Shown here one piece after another: positions 46,780 through 55,887 of a stretch of DNA of 64,000 nt. The position numbers were made by a program, and so were the translations under genes. Position 1 is the first letter of the stretch, and every line of letters starts with the position of its first letter. This stretch comes from Stigmatella erecta (GTDB lineage Bacteria > Myxococcota > Myxococcia > Myxococcales > Myxococcaceae): positions 372,001 to 436,000 of the forward strand of contig NZ_FOIJ01000005.1 of assembly GCF_900111745.1 (NCBI RefSeq). Direction: 5' to 3'. The notes below the pieces were generated by a model. The model was not told where the DNA came from and did no database searches. It saw only the letters and a list, made by a program, of their open reading frames with translations.

Positions 46780-49266
46780 ATGCGCACCTGGGTCATCTTT
46801 GGATTGGCAGTGGCCATGAGCCTTGGCGTCTCTTCGGTGGCACTTGGGCAGCCAGCCCGGCAACCCCACGCGGGGGAGATTGCCCTGGGCATCCGGCGCC
46901 TGGGGGTGACGGGCAGCGTGCTCTATGTGGCGGCCCACCCCGACGACGAGAACACCCGGCTGCTGGCCTGGTGGGCGGGCGGGAGGGGCCTGCGCGCGGG
47001 CTACCTCTCGATGACGCGCGGAGACGGGGGACAGAACCTCATCGGGACCGAGCAGGACGAGCTGCTCGGGCTCATCCGCACGAACGAGCTGCTCGCGGCG
47101 CGCCGCGTCGATGGCGCCGAGCAGATGTTCACGCGCGCGCGGGACTTCGGCTACTCGAAGAGCGCGGACGAGACGCTGCGCATCTGGGGCCATGACGAGG
47201 TGCTGGCCGATGTCGTGCTCGCCATCCGCCGCTTCCAGCCGGATGTCATCGTGACGCGCTTCACCCCGAAGCCGCCGAACCACGGGCACCACACCGCCTC
47301 GGCGCTCCTGGCCGCGGAGGCGTTCACCGCCGCGGCGGATCCTTCGCGGTTTCCCGAGCAGCTCGGGGAGCTGAAGCCGTGGAAGGCGGACCGGCTGCTG
47401 AACAACGTCTCGACCTGGAACCTGGCGCCGGGGGCCGACATGTCCGCCTACCTCAAGACCGATGCCGGGGGATACGAGCCGCTCCTGGGGCGCTCCTGGG
47501 GCGAGGTCTCGGCGGAGAGCCGCAGCCAGCACCGGAGCCAGGGCTTCGGGGTGGCCGCCGAGCGCGGGCCCCTGCTGGAGTACTTCGCCCCCCTCGCCGG
47601 GACGCGCCCGAAGGCAGAGCCCTTCGAGGGGCTCGACCTCACGTGGCGGCGGTGGGGCGGCACGGAGAAGGTCATCCAGGCCATCGATGCGGCGTCGGGC
47701 GGGTTCGACCCGCGCGCGCCCCACCTGAGCATCCCGGCGCTCCTGCGCGTCCACGAGGCGCTCTCGGCCCTGCCGGAGGGCCACCCGTGGAAGGCCCTCA
47801 AGCTGCGCGAGACCGAGGCGCTGGTGGCCGCGTGCGCGGGGCTGTTCCTGGAGGCCCGCGCGGCGGAGGCGTCGGCCGTGCCAGGCGGCCAGGTGACGTT
47901 GAACCTGGTGGCCCTGAACCGCTCGCCCGCCGCGCTCCGGCTGGTGAGCGTGACGCTGCCAGGCGGCGAGTCCGTGCAGGCCCGCGCGGAGCTGTCCGGA
48001 GACAAGCCCTTCACGCTCTCCCGGCCGGTGGCCATCCCCGCGGATGCGCGGATCTCGACGCCCTACTGGCTCCGGCAGCCCGTTGCCGGTGGCCTCTATG
48101 CCCTGGAGGCCCAGGACCGCGCGCTCACCGGCCGGCCCGAAGGCGAGCCGGCCCTGGCGGTGACGTTCGTTTACGAAACCGGCGGCAAGCGCTTCCAGGT
48201 GGTCCGCCCGGCCGTCTACGCCTGGACGGATCCGGTGCGCGGTGAGCTCTACCGGGCCTTCGAGATCGCCCCGGCCGTGACGGCGACGCTGGAGCGGGAA
48301 GTCCTCATGTTCCCCAACGGCCTGCCTCAGTCCGTGCAGGTGGTGCTGGCCGCGGGCCAGGCGGATGCGGCGGGCAAGGTCCGGCTCGAGGTGCCGTCCG
48401 GCTGGCGCGTGGAGCCGGCCGAGGTGCCCTTCCAGCTCGCCGCGCGCGGGGATGAGCGCACCGTCCGTTTCCAGCTCACCCCGCCCAAGGGGGCGAGTGA
48501 GCGGGCGCGGCTGCGCGCCGTCGTCGAGGGTGGCGGCCGTTCCGAGTCCTGGCGTGTGCGCACCGTGACGCATGAACACATCCCCCCGCAGGTGGTGCGC
48601 CAGCCCTCCGAGGCGGCCCTGGTGCCGGTGGCCCTCACCCCGAAGGTCCGGCGGGTGGGCTACATCCCCGGGCCGGGAGACCGGGTGGCCGAGAGCCTCG
48701 CGGCCGTCGGGTATGACGTGACGGTGCTTCCCGAGGAGCGCCTGGCGTCCGAGAAGCTCGAGCGGTTCGAGGCCATCCTGGTCGGGGTTCGCGCCTTCAA
48801 CGCCTCCCCCCGGCTCGCCCTCCACCGCGAGCGGTTGCTGCGGTACGTGGAGGGGGGAGGGCGGCTGGTGGTCCAGTACAACACCAACAGCCGGGTGGGG
48901 CCGCTCACCGCCTTCGTGGGGCCGTATCCGCTGGAGATCGGCCGAGAGCGCGTGACGGACGAGACCGCGGCGATGACGCCCGTGAACCCCCAGGAGCTGC
49001 TCCTGCGCTCCCCCAACCGCCTCGGCCCCGCGGACTTCGAGGGCTGGGTCCAGGAGCGTGGGCTCTACTTCGCTTCGACCTGGGATGACCACTACCAGCC
49101 CGTGTTCTCCATGAACGACCCGGGCGAGCCGCCGCTCCGGGGCGGCCTGCTGGTGGCCCGCCATGGCAAGGGCACCTTCATCTACACGGGCATCGCGTTC
49201 TTCCGTCAACTTCCCGCGGGCGTGCCCGGTGCGTACCGGCTGCTCGCGAACCTCCTCGCCCCATGA
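46780..49266 (+). CDS. Large exported PIG-L family deacetylase
   Basis: The 828-aa product has a signal peptide ([23 protein letters not shown]). A PIG-L deacetylase domain follows (zinc motif [27 protein letters not shown], and [15 protein letters not shown]). After about residue 350 come beta-rich regions ([29 protein letters not shown]), and the C-terminus has a flavodoxin/ThuA-like fold ([28 protein letters not shown]). The domain makes it a hydrolase of N-acetyl sugars, possibly GlcNAc conjugates related to bacillithiol. It overlaps the 56-aa gene by 4 nt. Substrate and localisation in the periplasm are inferred. Confidence 0.9.
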   Translation: MRTWVIFGLAVAMSLGVSSVALGQPARQPHAGEIALGIRRLGVTGSVLYVAAHPDDENTRLLAWWAGGRGLRAGYLSMTRGDGGQNLIGTEQDELLGLIRTNELLAARRVDGAEQMFTRARDFGYSKSADETLRIWGHDEVLADVVLAIRRFQPDVIVTRFTPKPPNHGHHTASALLAAEAFTAAADPSRFPEQLGELKPWKADRLLNNVSTWNLAPGADMSAYLKTDAGGYEPLLGRSWGEVSAESRSQHRSQGFGVAAERGPLLEYFAPLAGTRPKAEPFEGLDLTWRRWGGTEKVIQAIDAASGGFDPRAPHLSIPALLRVHEALSALPEGHPWKALKLRETEALVAACAGLFLEARAAEASAVPGGQVTLNLVALNRSPAALRLVSVTLPGGESVQARAELSGDKPFTLSRPVAIPADARISTPYWLRQPVAGGLYALEAQDRALTGRPEGEPALAVTFVYETGGKRFQVVRPAVYAWTDPVRGELYRAFEIAPAVTATLEREVLMFPNGLPQSVQVVLAAGQADAAGKVRLEVPSGWRVEPAEVPFQLAARGDERTVRFQLTPPKGASERARLRAVVEGGGRSESWRVRTVTHEHIPPQVVRQPSEAALVPVALTPKVRRVGYIPGPGDRVAESLAAVGYDVTVLPEERLASEKLERFEAILVGVRAFNASPRLALHRERLLRYVEGGGRLVVQYNTNSRVGPLTAFVGPYPLEIGRERVTDETAAMTPVNPQELLLRSPNRLGPADFEGWVQERGLYFASTWDDHYQPVFSMNDPGEPPLRGGLLVARHGKGTFIYTGIAFFRQLPAGVPGAYRLLANLLAP

Positions 49267-49433
49267 CCACCCCTTCGACTCCCCCTGAGCCGGGCGGGTC
49301 CCCTCCGCGGCGGCCCGAACTCGACGACGCGCCGCCCCTGCTCGGCTCCTGGCGCAACATCTACCTCTTCGTGCTGGGCGTCCTGGCCCTGCTCATCGCC
49401 CTGTTCTGGGCGCTCACCCGGGCCTACGCGTGA
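49263..49433 (+). CDS. 56-aa single-span membrane peptide
   Basis: This short gene starts at ATG 49263 in an ATGA overlap with the PIG-L stop and ends in GTGA shared with the symporter start. It encodes a Pro-rich cytoplasmic N-terminus ([20 protein letters not shown]) and one membrane helix (YLFVLGVLALLIALFWALTR). The tight overlaps on both sides and normal codon bias make it a real gene. It may be a subunit of, or stabilise, the SSS transporter. No family is recognised. Confidence 0.75.
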   Translation: MTTPSTPPEPGGSPPRRPELDDAPPLLGSWRNIYLFVLGVLALLIALFWALTRAYA

Positions 49434-51157
49434 CACTGCTCGACTGGCTGGTTCTCGTTGGCTCAACGGCGTTCATCGTGGGGTGGGGGCTCTGGCGGTC
49501 GCGCGGCGAGAGCCGCACCACGGAGGGCTTCCTGCGGGGAGGCCAGGATCTGCGCTGGCCCACCATTGGCCTGTCCGTCATGGCCACGCAGGCGAGCGCC
49601 ATCACCTTCCTCTCCGTCCCGGGCCAGGCCTACGAGGACGGGATGCGCTTCGTGCAGTTCTACTTCGGCTTGCCGATCGCGATGGTGATCATCAGCGCGG
49701 TCTTCGTGCCCATCTACTACCGGCTGAACGTCCTCACCGCCTACGAGTACCTGGAGTCGCGCTTCGACCTGAAGACCCGCCTGCTCGGCGCGCTGCTCTT
49801 CCTCATCCAGCGGGGACTGGCCTCCGGCATCACCCTCTACGCGCCGTCCATCATCCTCTCGGCGATCTTCGGCTGGCCGCTGGAGCCCACCATCCTGGTC
49901 ATGGGCGCCCTGGTCATTCTCTACACCGTGACGGGCGGCTCCAAGGCCGTCAGCCAGACGCAGAAGCAGCAGATGGTGGTCATGCTCGGGGGCATGGCGG
50001 TGGCGGCCCTCGTCATCGTGTGGCGGCTGCCCGGGCACGTCTCCTTCTCGCGGGCCGTCGACGTCGCGGGGGCCCTGGGCCGGATGAACGTGGTCAGCTT
50101 CGATTTCGACTTCCAGGACCGCTACAACATCTGGTCGGGCCTTACCGGCGGGCTGTTCCTGTCCCTGTCGTACTTTGGAACGGACCAGTCCCAGGTGGGC
50201 CGCTACCTGACGGGGCGCTCGGTGGCGGAGAGCCGCCTGGGGCTGCTCTTCAACGGCGTCCTGAAGATCCCGATGCAGTTTCTGATCCTCTTCGTCGGGC
50301 TCCTGGTCTTCGTGTTCTATCAATTCACCGCGCCGCCGCTGCTCTTCAACCAGCCCCTGCGCTCCCGGGTCCAGGCGACCGCGCAGGCGGGGGAGTTCGC
50401 CGCCCTGGAAGAGAAATGGCTCCAGGTGCAGGCACAGAAGCGCGCCGAGGCCGACCGGTACGTGGCGGCGCGTGACGCCGGGGACCCTGCCGCGGAGGCG
50501 GGCGCGCGCGAGCGGCTCCAGGCCGCCGCCCGGACGGCCGAGACGATCCGCAAGGAGGCCAAGGCCGTGGTCTCCCGGGCCCTGCCAGGCAGCGAGACGA
50601 AGGACTCGGACTACATCTTCATCTCCTTCGTGAGGGACTGGATGCCCAGCGGGCTCGTGGGGCTGCTCATCACCGTCATCCTGGCGGCGGCCATGAGCTC
50701 GATTGCCAGCGAGCTCAACGCCCTGGGCGCGACGACCACGGTCGACTTCTACCGGAGGCTCCTGCGCCGCGATGCGACCGACCGCCAGGTCCTGGTGGCC
50801 TCCAAGCTGTGTACCGTGCTCTGGGGGTTCGTCGCGGTCGCCTTCGCGAGCTTCGCCTCGCTGCTCGACAACCTCATCCAGGCGGTCAACATCCTCGGCT
50901 CGCTCTTCTACGGGACCGTGCTGGGCTTGTTCCTCGTGGCCTTCTTCCTCCGGCACGTGCGAGGCAATGCGGTCTTCGTCGCCGCACTCATCTCCCAGGG
51001 GATGGTGCTCGGCCTCTTCGTGTTCTCCTCCATTGGTTATCTCTGGTTCAACGTCATTGGTTGCGCGCTGACCGTCGTCCTGGGATTGATTCTCCAGGCC
51101 CTCTTGCCCCAGCCCCCCTCCGGGGCGAGCGGCGCGGCTGCCAGCCCCAGCTCCTAG
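49430..51157 (+). CDS. Sodium:solute symporter (SSS family)
   Basis: The 575-aa protein has about 13 membrane helices and SSS motifs: TTEGFLRGGQDLRWPTIGLS, ATQASAITFLSVPGQAYEDG, YTVTGGSKAVSQTQKQQ, and YFGTDQSQVGRYLTGRS. An additional charged helical insert (residues about 315-385, with LEEKWLQVQAQKRAEADRY) lies in a loop. Family members import sugars, sialic acid or other solutes with Na+. The start is GTG 49430, overlapping the small membrane-peptide gene. Its place beside a PIG-L enzyme suggests uptake of an amino-sugar product, which is an inference. Confidence 0.92.
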   Translation: MTLLDWLVLVGSTAFIVGWGLWRSRGESRTTEGFLRGGQDLRWPTIGLSVMATQASAITFLSVPGQAYEDGMRFVQFYFGLPIAMVIISAVFVPIYYRLNVLTAYEYLESRFDLKTRLLGALLFLIQRGLASGITLYAPSIILSAIFGWPLEPTILVMGALVILYTVTGGSKAVSQTQKQQMVVMLGGMAVAALVIVWRLPGHVSFSRAVDVAGALGRMNVVSFDFDFQDRYNIWSGLTGGLFLSLSYFGTDQSQVGRYLTGRSVAESRLGLLFNGVLKIPMQFLILFVGLLVFVFYQFTAPPLLFNQPLRSRVQATAQAGEFAALEEKWLQVQAQKRAEADRYVAARDAGDPAAEAGARERLQAAARTAETIRKEAKAVVSRALPGSETKDSDYIFISFVRDWMPSGLVGLLITVILAAAMSSIASELNALGATTTVDFYRRLLRRDATDRQVLVASKLCTVLWGFVAVAFASFASLLDNLIQAVNILGSLFYGTVLGLFLVAFFLRHVRGNAVFVAALISQGMVLGLFVFSSIGYLWFNVIGCALTVVLGLILQALLPQPPSGASGAAASPSS

Positions 51158-51271
51158 GAGCACCAAGTTGAGCACACTGCGTCAAGGAACATCCTGTTTC
51201 ACTCACAGGAGACAGTCCGCACCTTGAAGCCGTTTACACCCAGTGGGGAAGCGTCTAGATGACGCGGAAGA

Positions 51272-54202
51272 ATGACTGGGAACACGCGAGACGGATCAAA
51301 GGACAGTATTCAGAACGTGGCTCACCGGCTCATGCGCATCGGGAGCGTGTTGGGGCTTGCCGTCTGGCTCGCGGCCGCGCCAGCGCTGGCGCAGAGGACG
51401 ACGGCGGACATCCGGGTCGGCCTCCGCGAGCTTCGCGGACCGGCCACGGGCATCACCGTGCTCGCGGTGAACACCCAGAGCGGCTTCGCGGCGAAGGGAA
51501 TCGCCCGCTCGGATGGCTCGTTCTTCCTGACCGGCCTGCCGCCCGGCGAGTATGTCATCACCGTCACCCAGCCCGGCGGCAAGGAGGTGTACCGGACGGT
51601 CACCGTCCAGGTGGGCCAGACGGTGGACCTGAACATCAACGTCCAGGAGGAGTCCTCGCTGGATCTCGGCCAGGGCGAGACCGTGCTCGTTCAGGGCAAG
51701 GCCCCCGAGAGCTCCAGCTCCGAGGTCGCCACCAACGTGGGCCGCGAAGAGATCGCCAACCTGCCCCAGAACAACCGCAACTTTCTCAACTTCGCGGCCC
51801 TCGCGCCCGGCGTTCGCGTCTCCAACGATGAGTTCAACAAGAACTTCTCGTCTGGCGCGCTCGAGGCGCGCAGCACCAACGTGTTCGTGGACGGGGTGAG
51901 CCTCAAGAACAACGTCATCGAAGGCGGTCTGGTCGGCCAGGACGCGAGCCGTGGAAACCCCTTCCCGCAGCTCGCGGTCAGCGGGTTCCGCGTGATTACG
52001 CAGAACTACAAGGCCGAGTACGAGCAGGCCAACAGCGCCATCATCTCCGCCATCACCCGCTCGGGCGGCAACGACTTCCATGGCGACCTCTTCCTCACCT
52101 TCCAGAACCAGGCGCTGATCGCCAAGGACTACTTCCTGGCGGAGAGGCCCGAGCAGCTGCGTTCCCAGTTCGGGGCGGCGCTGGGAGGGCCGCTGGTGAA
52201 GGACAAGCTGCACTTCTTCGTGACGTACGAAGGCAACATCCAGGACCGCTCGAACCTGGTGGCGATTGGCAATCCGAACGAGGAGAACCTGAGCCGGTTC
52301 GACGCCTTCCAGGGCAACTTCGGCAGCCCCTTCCGGGAACACCTGGGCTTCGCGAAGCTGACGTGGCGGCCCGCGGACAACCAGACCCTGGATGTCAGCG
52401 CCAGCCTCCGGACCGAGACGGACATCCGCAACTTCGGGGGCCTGATCAGCGTCGAGAGCGCCGAGGACGTGCGCAACAACGTGCTCACCACCTCGGCCCG
52501 GCACCAGCTGCGGCTGGGGGCGCTGACGAACGAAGCCACCTTCCAGTTCCTAAACTCGAAGTTCAACCCGGTCGCCACGCGGCCGGGCGAGGTGGGGCGT
52601 GACTACGAGGGCGTCATCCGGATCGGTGGCCGCGACACCAGCCAGGACGTCCGCCAGCAAGCGTTCACGTTGCGCAACGACGTGACGTTCGCGGACTTCG
52701 ACTGGGCCGGCCAGCACGTGATGAAGGCCGGTGCCAAGCTCTCCTTCCAGCGGTACCAGATCGAGCGCACGCTCTTCGGCAACCCCGTGTTCCGCTTCCG
52801 CGAGGATGAAGGCAACGGCCTGAGCTATGACTTTCCGGCCGAGGCCTCCTATGGCGTTGGCGATCCGAAGGCGGCGTCCAACAACACGCAAGTGGGCCTG
52901 TACGTCCAGGACGACTGGGAGATCGCCAAGCGGCTGACGCTGAACGTGGGCCTCCGGTGGGATGTGGAGACCAACCCCCTGAACAACGGCTATGTGACGC
53001 CCGCGGAGGTCCGCGCGGCGGTGGAAGAGCTCGCGGCCATCGTCGCGCAGCGGAATGGGCCCGGCTTCTTCCCGGTCGAGAACTACCTGACCGACGGCAC
53101 CCAGCGTCCCGTCTTCCTGGGCGCGGTGCAGCCGCGGCTGGGCGCGGCCTTCGACGTGATGGGCAACGGCCGCACGGTCCTCTTCGCGGGCGCGGGGCGC
53201 TACTACGACCGCACCCTGTTCAACACCGGCGTGGATGAGCGGCTGCGGCTTCAGTACCAGGTCCGCACGTTCTACTTCTCGCGGGACGGCGCCCCCCGCT
53301 TCGGGCAACCGACCATCGCCTGGCGGCCCGAGTACCTGAGCCGGCAGGGGCTCGATGCGCTGATCGACAGCGGCGTGGCCCCCGCCCCGGAGATCTTCCT
53401 GCTGGAGAACGACACCCGGCCGCAGTACAGCGATCAGCTCAGCGCGGGGCTCCGGCAGCAGGCCGGGCCGTTCAACACCTCGCTGACGCTCACGCACATC
53501 CGCAGCAAGAACGGCGTGGGCTTCTATCCCGCCAACCGCGAGTCGACGGGCAACCGCGACTACATCCCCACGCCGGGCGGCTTCGGCAATGTCATCATCT
53601 CCGTGGACGACCGGACCTCCACCTACAGCAGCGTGCAGGTCTCGGCGGAGAAGCCTTTCTCGAGCGAGTTCTCGTCAGGGAGCATTCCGTGGGGAGCGTC
53701 CCTGGCCTACACGTTGGGCGTCGCCCGGGAGCGGGGTGCGGCCTACAACTTCGACTACCCGACCGTCAAAGACAGTCCCGTGACCCCCACGTCCACCGAC
53801 GAGCGCCACCGGCTCGTGCTCTCCGGCATCGTGGGGTTGCCGCTGGAGTTCAAGCTGTCCACGCTCATCACCCTGGGAAGCGGCTTGCCCTACACCATCT
53901 ACGACAATTCCAGGGGCACCGGTCCCACCGAGTTCGTGCTCCGCACCAACGGGGGCCGGGCGGACGGCTTCATCAATTTCAGCCAGGTGGATCTCCGGCT
54001 GGCCAAGGACTTCACCATCTCCAAGGGCCGCCGCATCAACGCCTTCGCCGAGTGCTTCAACCTCTTCAACGCCAGGAACTTCGGCGGATACGACGGGTAC
54101 CTCCCCCCGGAGACCGAGCCCGCGAATCCGAAATTCGGGGAGCCGACGAATCTGGTGGGGCCGCCGCGCAGCTTCCAGTTCGGCATGGGCTACAACTTCT
54201 GA
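51272..54202 (+). CDS. TonB-dependent receptor with carboxypeptidase-regulatory-like domain
   Basis: The 976-aa outer-membrane receptor has a signal peptide (RIGSVLGLAVWLAAAPALAQ). A beta-sandwich of the CarboxypepD_reg type follows (residues about 45-120: LRGPATGITVLAVN, GSFFLTGLPPGEYVITV), then a plug (EEIANLPQNNRNFLNFAALA) and a 22-strand barrel ending in FQFGMGYNF. The domain order matches Oar-like and SusC-like receptors. It probably imports a substrate connected with the PIG-L/SSS genes just upstream on the same strand. ATG 51272 follows a GGAAG; ATG 51332 right before the signal peptide is an alternative. Confidence 0.93.
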   Translation: MTGNTRDGSKDSIQNVAHRLMRIGSVLGLAVWLAAAPALAQRTTADIRVGLRELRGPATGITVLAVNTQSGFAAKGIARSDGSFFLTGLPPGEYVITVTQPGGKEVYRTVTVQVGQTVDLNINVQEESSLDLGQGETVLVQGKAPESSSSEVATNVGREEIANLPQNNRNFLNFAALAPGVRVSNDEFNKNFSSGALEARSTNVFVDGVSLKNNVIEGGLVGQDASRGNPFPQLAVSGFRVITQNYKAEYEQANSAIISAITRSGGNDFHGDLFLTFQNQALIAKDYFLAERPEQLRSQFGAALGGPLVKDKLHFFVTYEGNIQDRSNLVAIGNPNEENLSRFDAFQGNFGSPFREHLGFAKLTWRPADNQTLDVSASLRTETDIRNFGGLISVESAEDVRNNVLTTSARHQLRLGALTNEATFQFLNSKFNPVATRPGEVGRDYEGVIRIGGRDTSQDVRQQAFTLRNDVTFADFDWAGQHVMKAGAKLSFQRYQIERTLFGNPVFRFREDEGNGLSYDFPAEASYGVGDPKAASNNTQVGLYVQDDWEIAKRLTLNVGLRWDVETNPLNNGYVTPAEVRAAVEELAAIVAQRNGPGFFPVENYLTDGTQRPVFLGAVQPRLGAAFDVMGNGRTVLFAGAGRYYDRTLFNTGVDERLRLQYQVRTFYFSRDGAPRFGQPTIAWRPEYLSRQGLDALIDSGVAPAPEIFLLENDTRPQYSDQLSAGLRQQAGPFNTSLTLTHIRSKNGVGFYPANRESTGNRDYIPTPGGFGNVIISVDDRTSTYSSVQVSAEKPFSSEFSSGSIPWGASLAYTLGVARERGAAYNFDYPTVKDSPVTPTSTDERHRLVLSGIVGLPLEFKLSTLITLGSGLPYTIYDNSRGTGPTEFVLRTNGGRADGFINFSQVDLRLAKDFTISKGRRINAFAECFNLFNARNFGGYDGYLPPETEPANPKFGEPTNLVGPPRSFQFGMGYNF

Positions 54203-54213
54203 AAGCACAGGCA

Positions 54214-54238
54214 GCGGGTTCGATACCCGCCGCCTCCA
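54214..54238 (+). repeat. tRNA/tmRNA 3'-end-like sequence, copy A (possible att site)
   Basis: GCGGGTTCGATACCCGC folds as a T-arm and is followed by CGCCTCCA, the usual 3' acceptor strand of tmRNA and some tRNA genes. No matching 5' acceptor strand is present, so it is not a complete gene. It starts 11 nt after the TonB-dependent receptor stop, at the left edge of the accessory region. Confidence 0.6.
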
Positions 54239-54433
54239 CTTCTCTACTCTGTAGTGACGGATGGTTGGATGCTGGCTCCATCTGTGTCGCGAGTATGTCG
54301 CACGCCAGAGCAGAGGGCCGTCACGGACGTAAAGGTGTCCGCGAGCCGCCGTGATTGACGGGCCTGTCATGGTACTCCTGTAGTCTCGGGTGGTGCTCCC
54401 GGCGTGCGGGGGCCCTTGGCCAGGAGGCTCCTC

Positions 54434-55873
54434 ATGCCGCGCTCGACGCTCCTGCTGCTGATCGTGTTTCTCTCAGGGTGCAGCGCCTCCACGAGGGCCG
54501 TTGTCCGCCTAAACACAGGCCAGGGCGAACCTCTCGTCCACACTCCGCGCCGCGACGTGGAGCCAGAGGAGATGAGCGAAGAGGAGTTCAAGAAGGCCGT
54601 CGCGCAACATGCTCCCTCCGTGCCCTCCGTGAAGCGGCCCCTGGAGTACGCCGGGAAGCTATTCGGAGTGCCCGAGCGCAGCGGATGGCTCTGGTACGAG
54701 GGCCGCAGCCAGCGGCTCATGGCCTCGGAACCGGGCAGCCACCGCAACCTGCGCCTGCTACCCGAAGACGAGGAACTGAAGCGCCAATACCTGCAGTGGT
54801 GCGAGCAGACGTGGGGAGGCGGCGACTGCCTGCTCCTGCTGGTGGACAAGCCCTTTCTGGATGGAGACGCCAAGTATGCGTTGGCCATGGCCATTGCCCA
54901 GAGCAAGGTGCTGGGCGCCATGAAGGAAGAGCTCGCCGGGATGGTGAGCCCCCAGGCAGTGATGGCCACGGTTGTCGGTGGGCTGACCATGTACGCCATT
55001 TTGCTCGCGCTGCCCGAGCCGGTGAGTAAGGGCGTGGCGGCGCTGCTGACGCTGGGGGCCATGGCCTACCTGGGCTGGGACACAGTGTGGAAGCTGATTG
55101 ATGGGTGGCTGGTGCTGATGAAGGAAGTGGATAAAGCCACCACCTTCGACAGCATCTACGCCTTCGGAGAGAGGTTCGGGGAAACGATGGGGGAGAAGGC
55201 GGCGCGAGCCTTCGTGATGCTGGCCACGGTGGCGATGGGGAACACAGCGGCAGGCATGGCAACGACGCTGCCGACGCTGCCGGGAGCCGGGCAGGTGGCG
55301 GTGGTGGCTGAGACGCAGATGAACATTCGCTTCACTGCCCCAGCGCTGGCTCAAGTGGACTCGGTGGCCATCACTGCCGAGGGCGTCACCATCGCCCTGG
55401 CCCCCAACGCAGTCGCCATGGCGGCGCGCAACAGCTCAGGCGGCAAGGCGGGCGCGAAGGCTGCGCCGCCCAGTTCCGGTGGCCCGGGGGAATGGGTCAA
55501 GGCGAACGAGGCCATGACCGAACACTCACGCCGCTATCAGGCGCAGGTAACAGGAGCCCCCGGAGGCTACGTCTACCGCGTCAAGCTGGGGGACACGTAT
55601 GTGAAGTTCGACGGCTTCGATGAGGGAATTCTGCTCGAAACCAAGAGCACTGGGTACGCGCAGTGGGTCGATAAGAATCTGAACTTCTTCGGGATTTTTA
55701 AAGGGAGACTCCAGATGCTCGAGCAGGCGACACGTCAGGTAGAAGCCGCCGATGGAACGCCCATCCGGTGGATCGTCGCTGAAGAGAAGCTCGCGGGTGC
55801 ACTCAGGAAAATGTTCAAGGCAGAGCGCCTCGATATTGAGGTCGTTCATGTTCCCTCGATCCCTCTCCCTTAA
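54434..55873 (+). CDS. Lipoprotein toxin with restriction-endonuclease-fold C-terminus (SitA-like)
   Basis: The 479-aa product has a type II signal peptide (PRSTLLLLIVFLSGC, Cys 16) and a Pro/Glu-rich segment. Hydrophobic stretches follow (residues about 172-216 and 260-285). The C-terminal domain (about 350-479) has the PD-(D/E)XK pattern of Tox-REase-5: Asp393 in KFDGFDEG and Glu402/Lys404 in LLETKS, with KGRLQMLEQATRQV and IRWIVAEE after it. An immunity gene follows 14 bp later. A lipidated N-terminus joined to a nuclease fits SitA toxins, which are passed between myxobacterial cells by TraA/B outer-membrane exchange. AGGAGG precedes ATG 54434. Confidence 0.82.
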   Translation: MPRSTLLLLIVFLSGCSASTRAVVRLNTGQGEPLVHTPRRDVEPEEMSEEEFKKAVAQHAPSVPSVKRPLEYAGKLFGVPERSGWLWYEGRSQRLMASEPGSHRNLRLLPEDEELKRQYLQWCEQTWGGGDCLLLLVDKPFLDGDAKYALAMAIAQSKVLGAMKEELAGMVSPQAVMATVVGGLTMYAILLALPEPVSKGVAALLTLGAMAYLGWDTVWKLIDGWLVLMKEVDKATTFDSIYAFGERFGETMGEKAARAFVMLATVAMGNTAAGMATTLPTLPGAGQVAVVAETQMNIRFTAPALAQVDSVAITAEGVTIALAPNAVAMAARNSSGGKAGAKAAPPSSGGPGEWVKANEAMTEHSRRYQAQVTGAPGGYVYRVKLGDTYVKFDGFDEGILLETKSTGYAQWVDKNLNFFGIFKGRLQMLEQATRQVEAADGTPIRWIVAEEKLAGALRKMFKAERLDIEVVHVPSIPLP

Positions 55874-55887
55874 GGAGTAGCCATCCG

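Noticed and set aside
46765-49209. Minus-strand open frame of over 800 codons opposite the PIG-L gene
   Set aside because: The composition is that of an antisense shadow, and the plus strand has a signal peptide, zinc motif and overlapping operon structure.
54203-54240. Intact tmRNA or tRNA gene after the TonB-dependent receptor
   Set aside because: Only the T-arm and 3' acceptor strand are present; the sequence immediately upstream is the receptor coding region.
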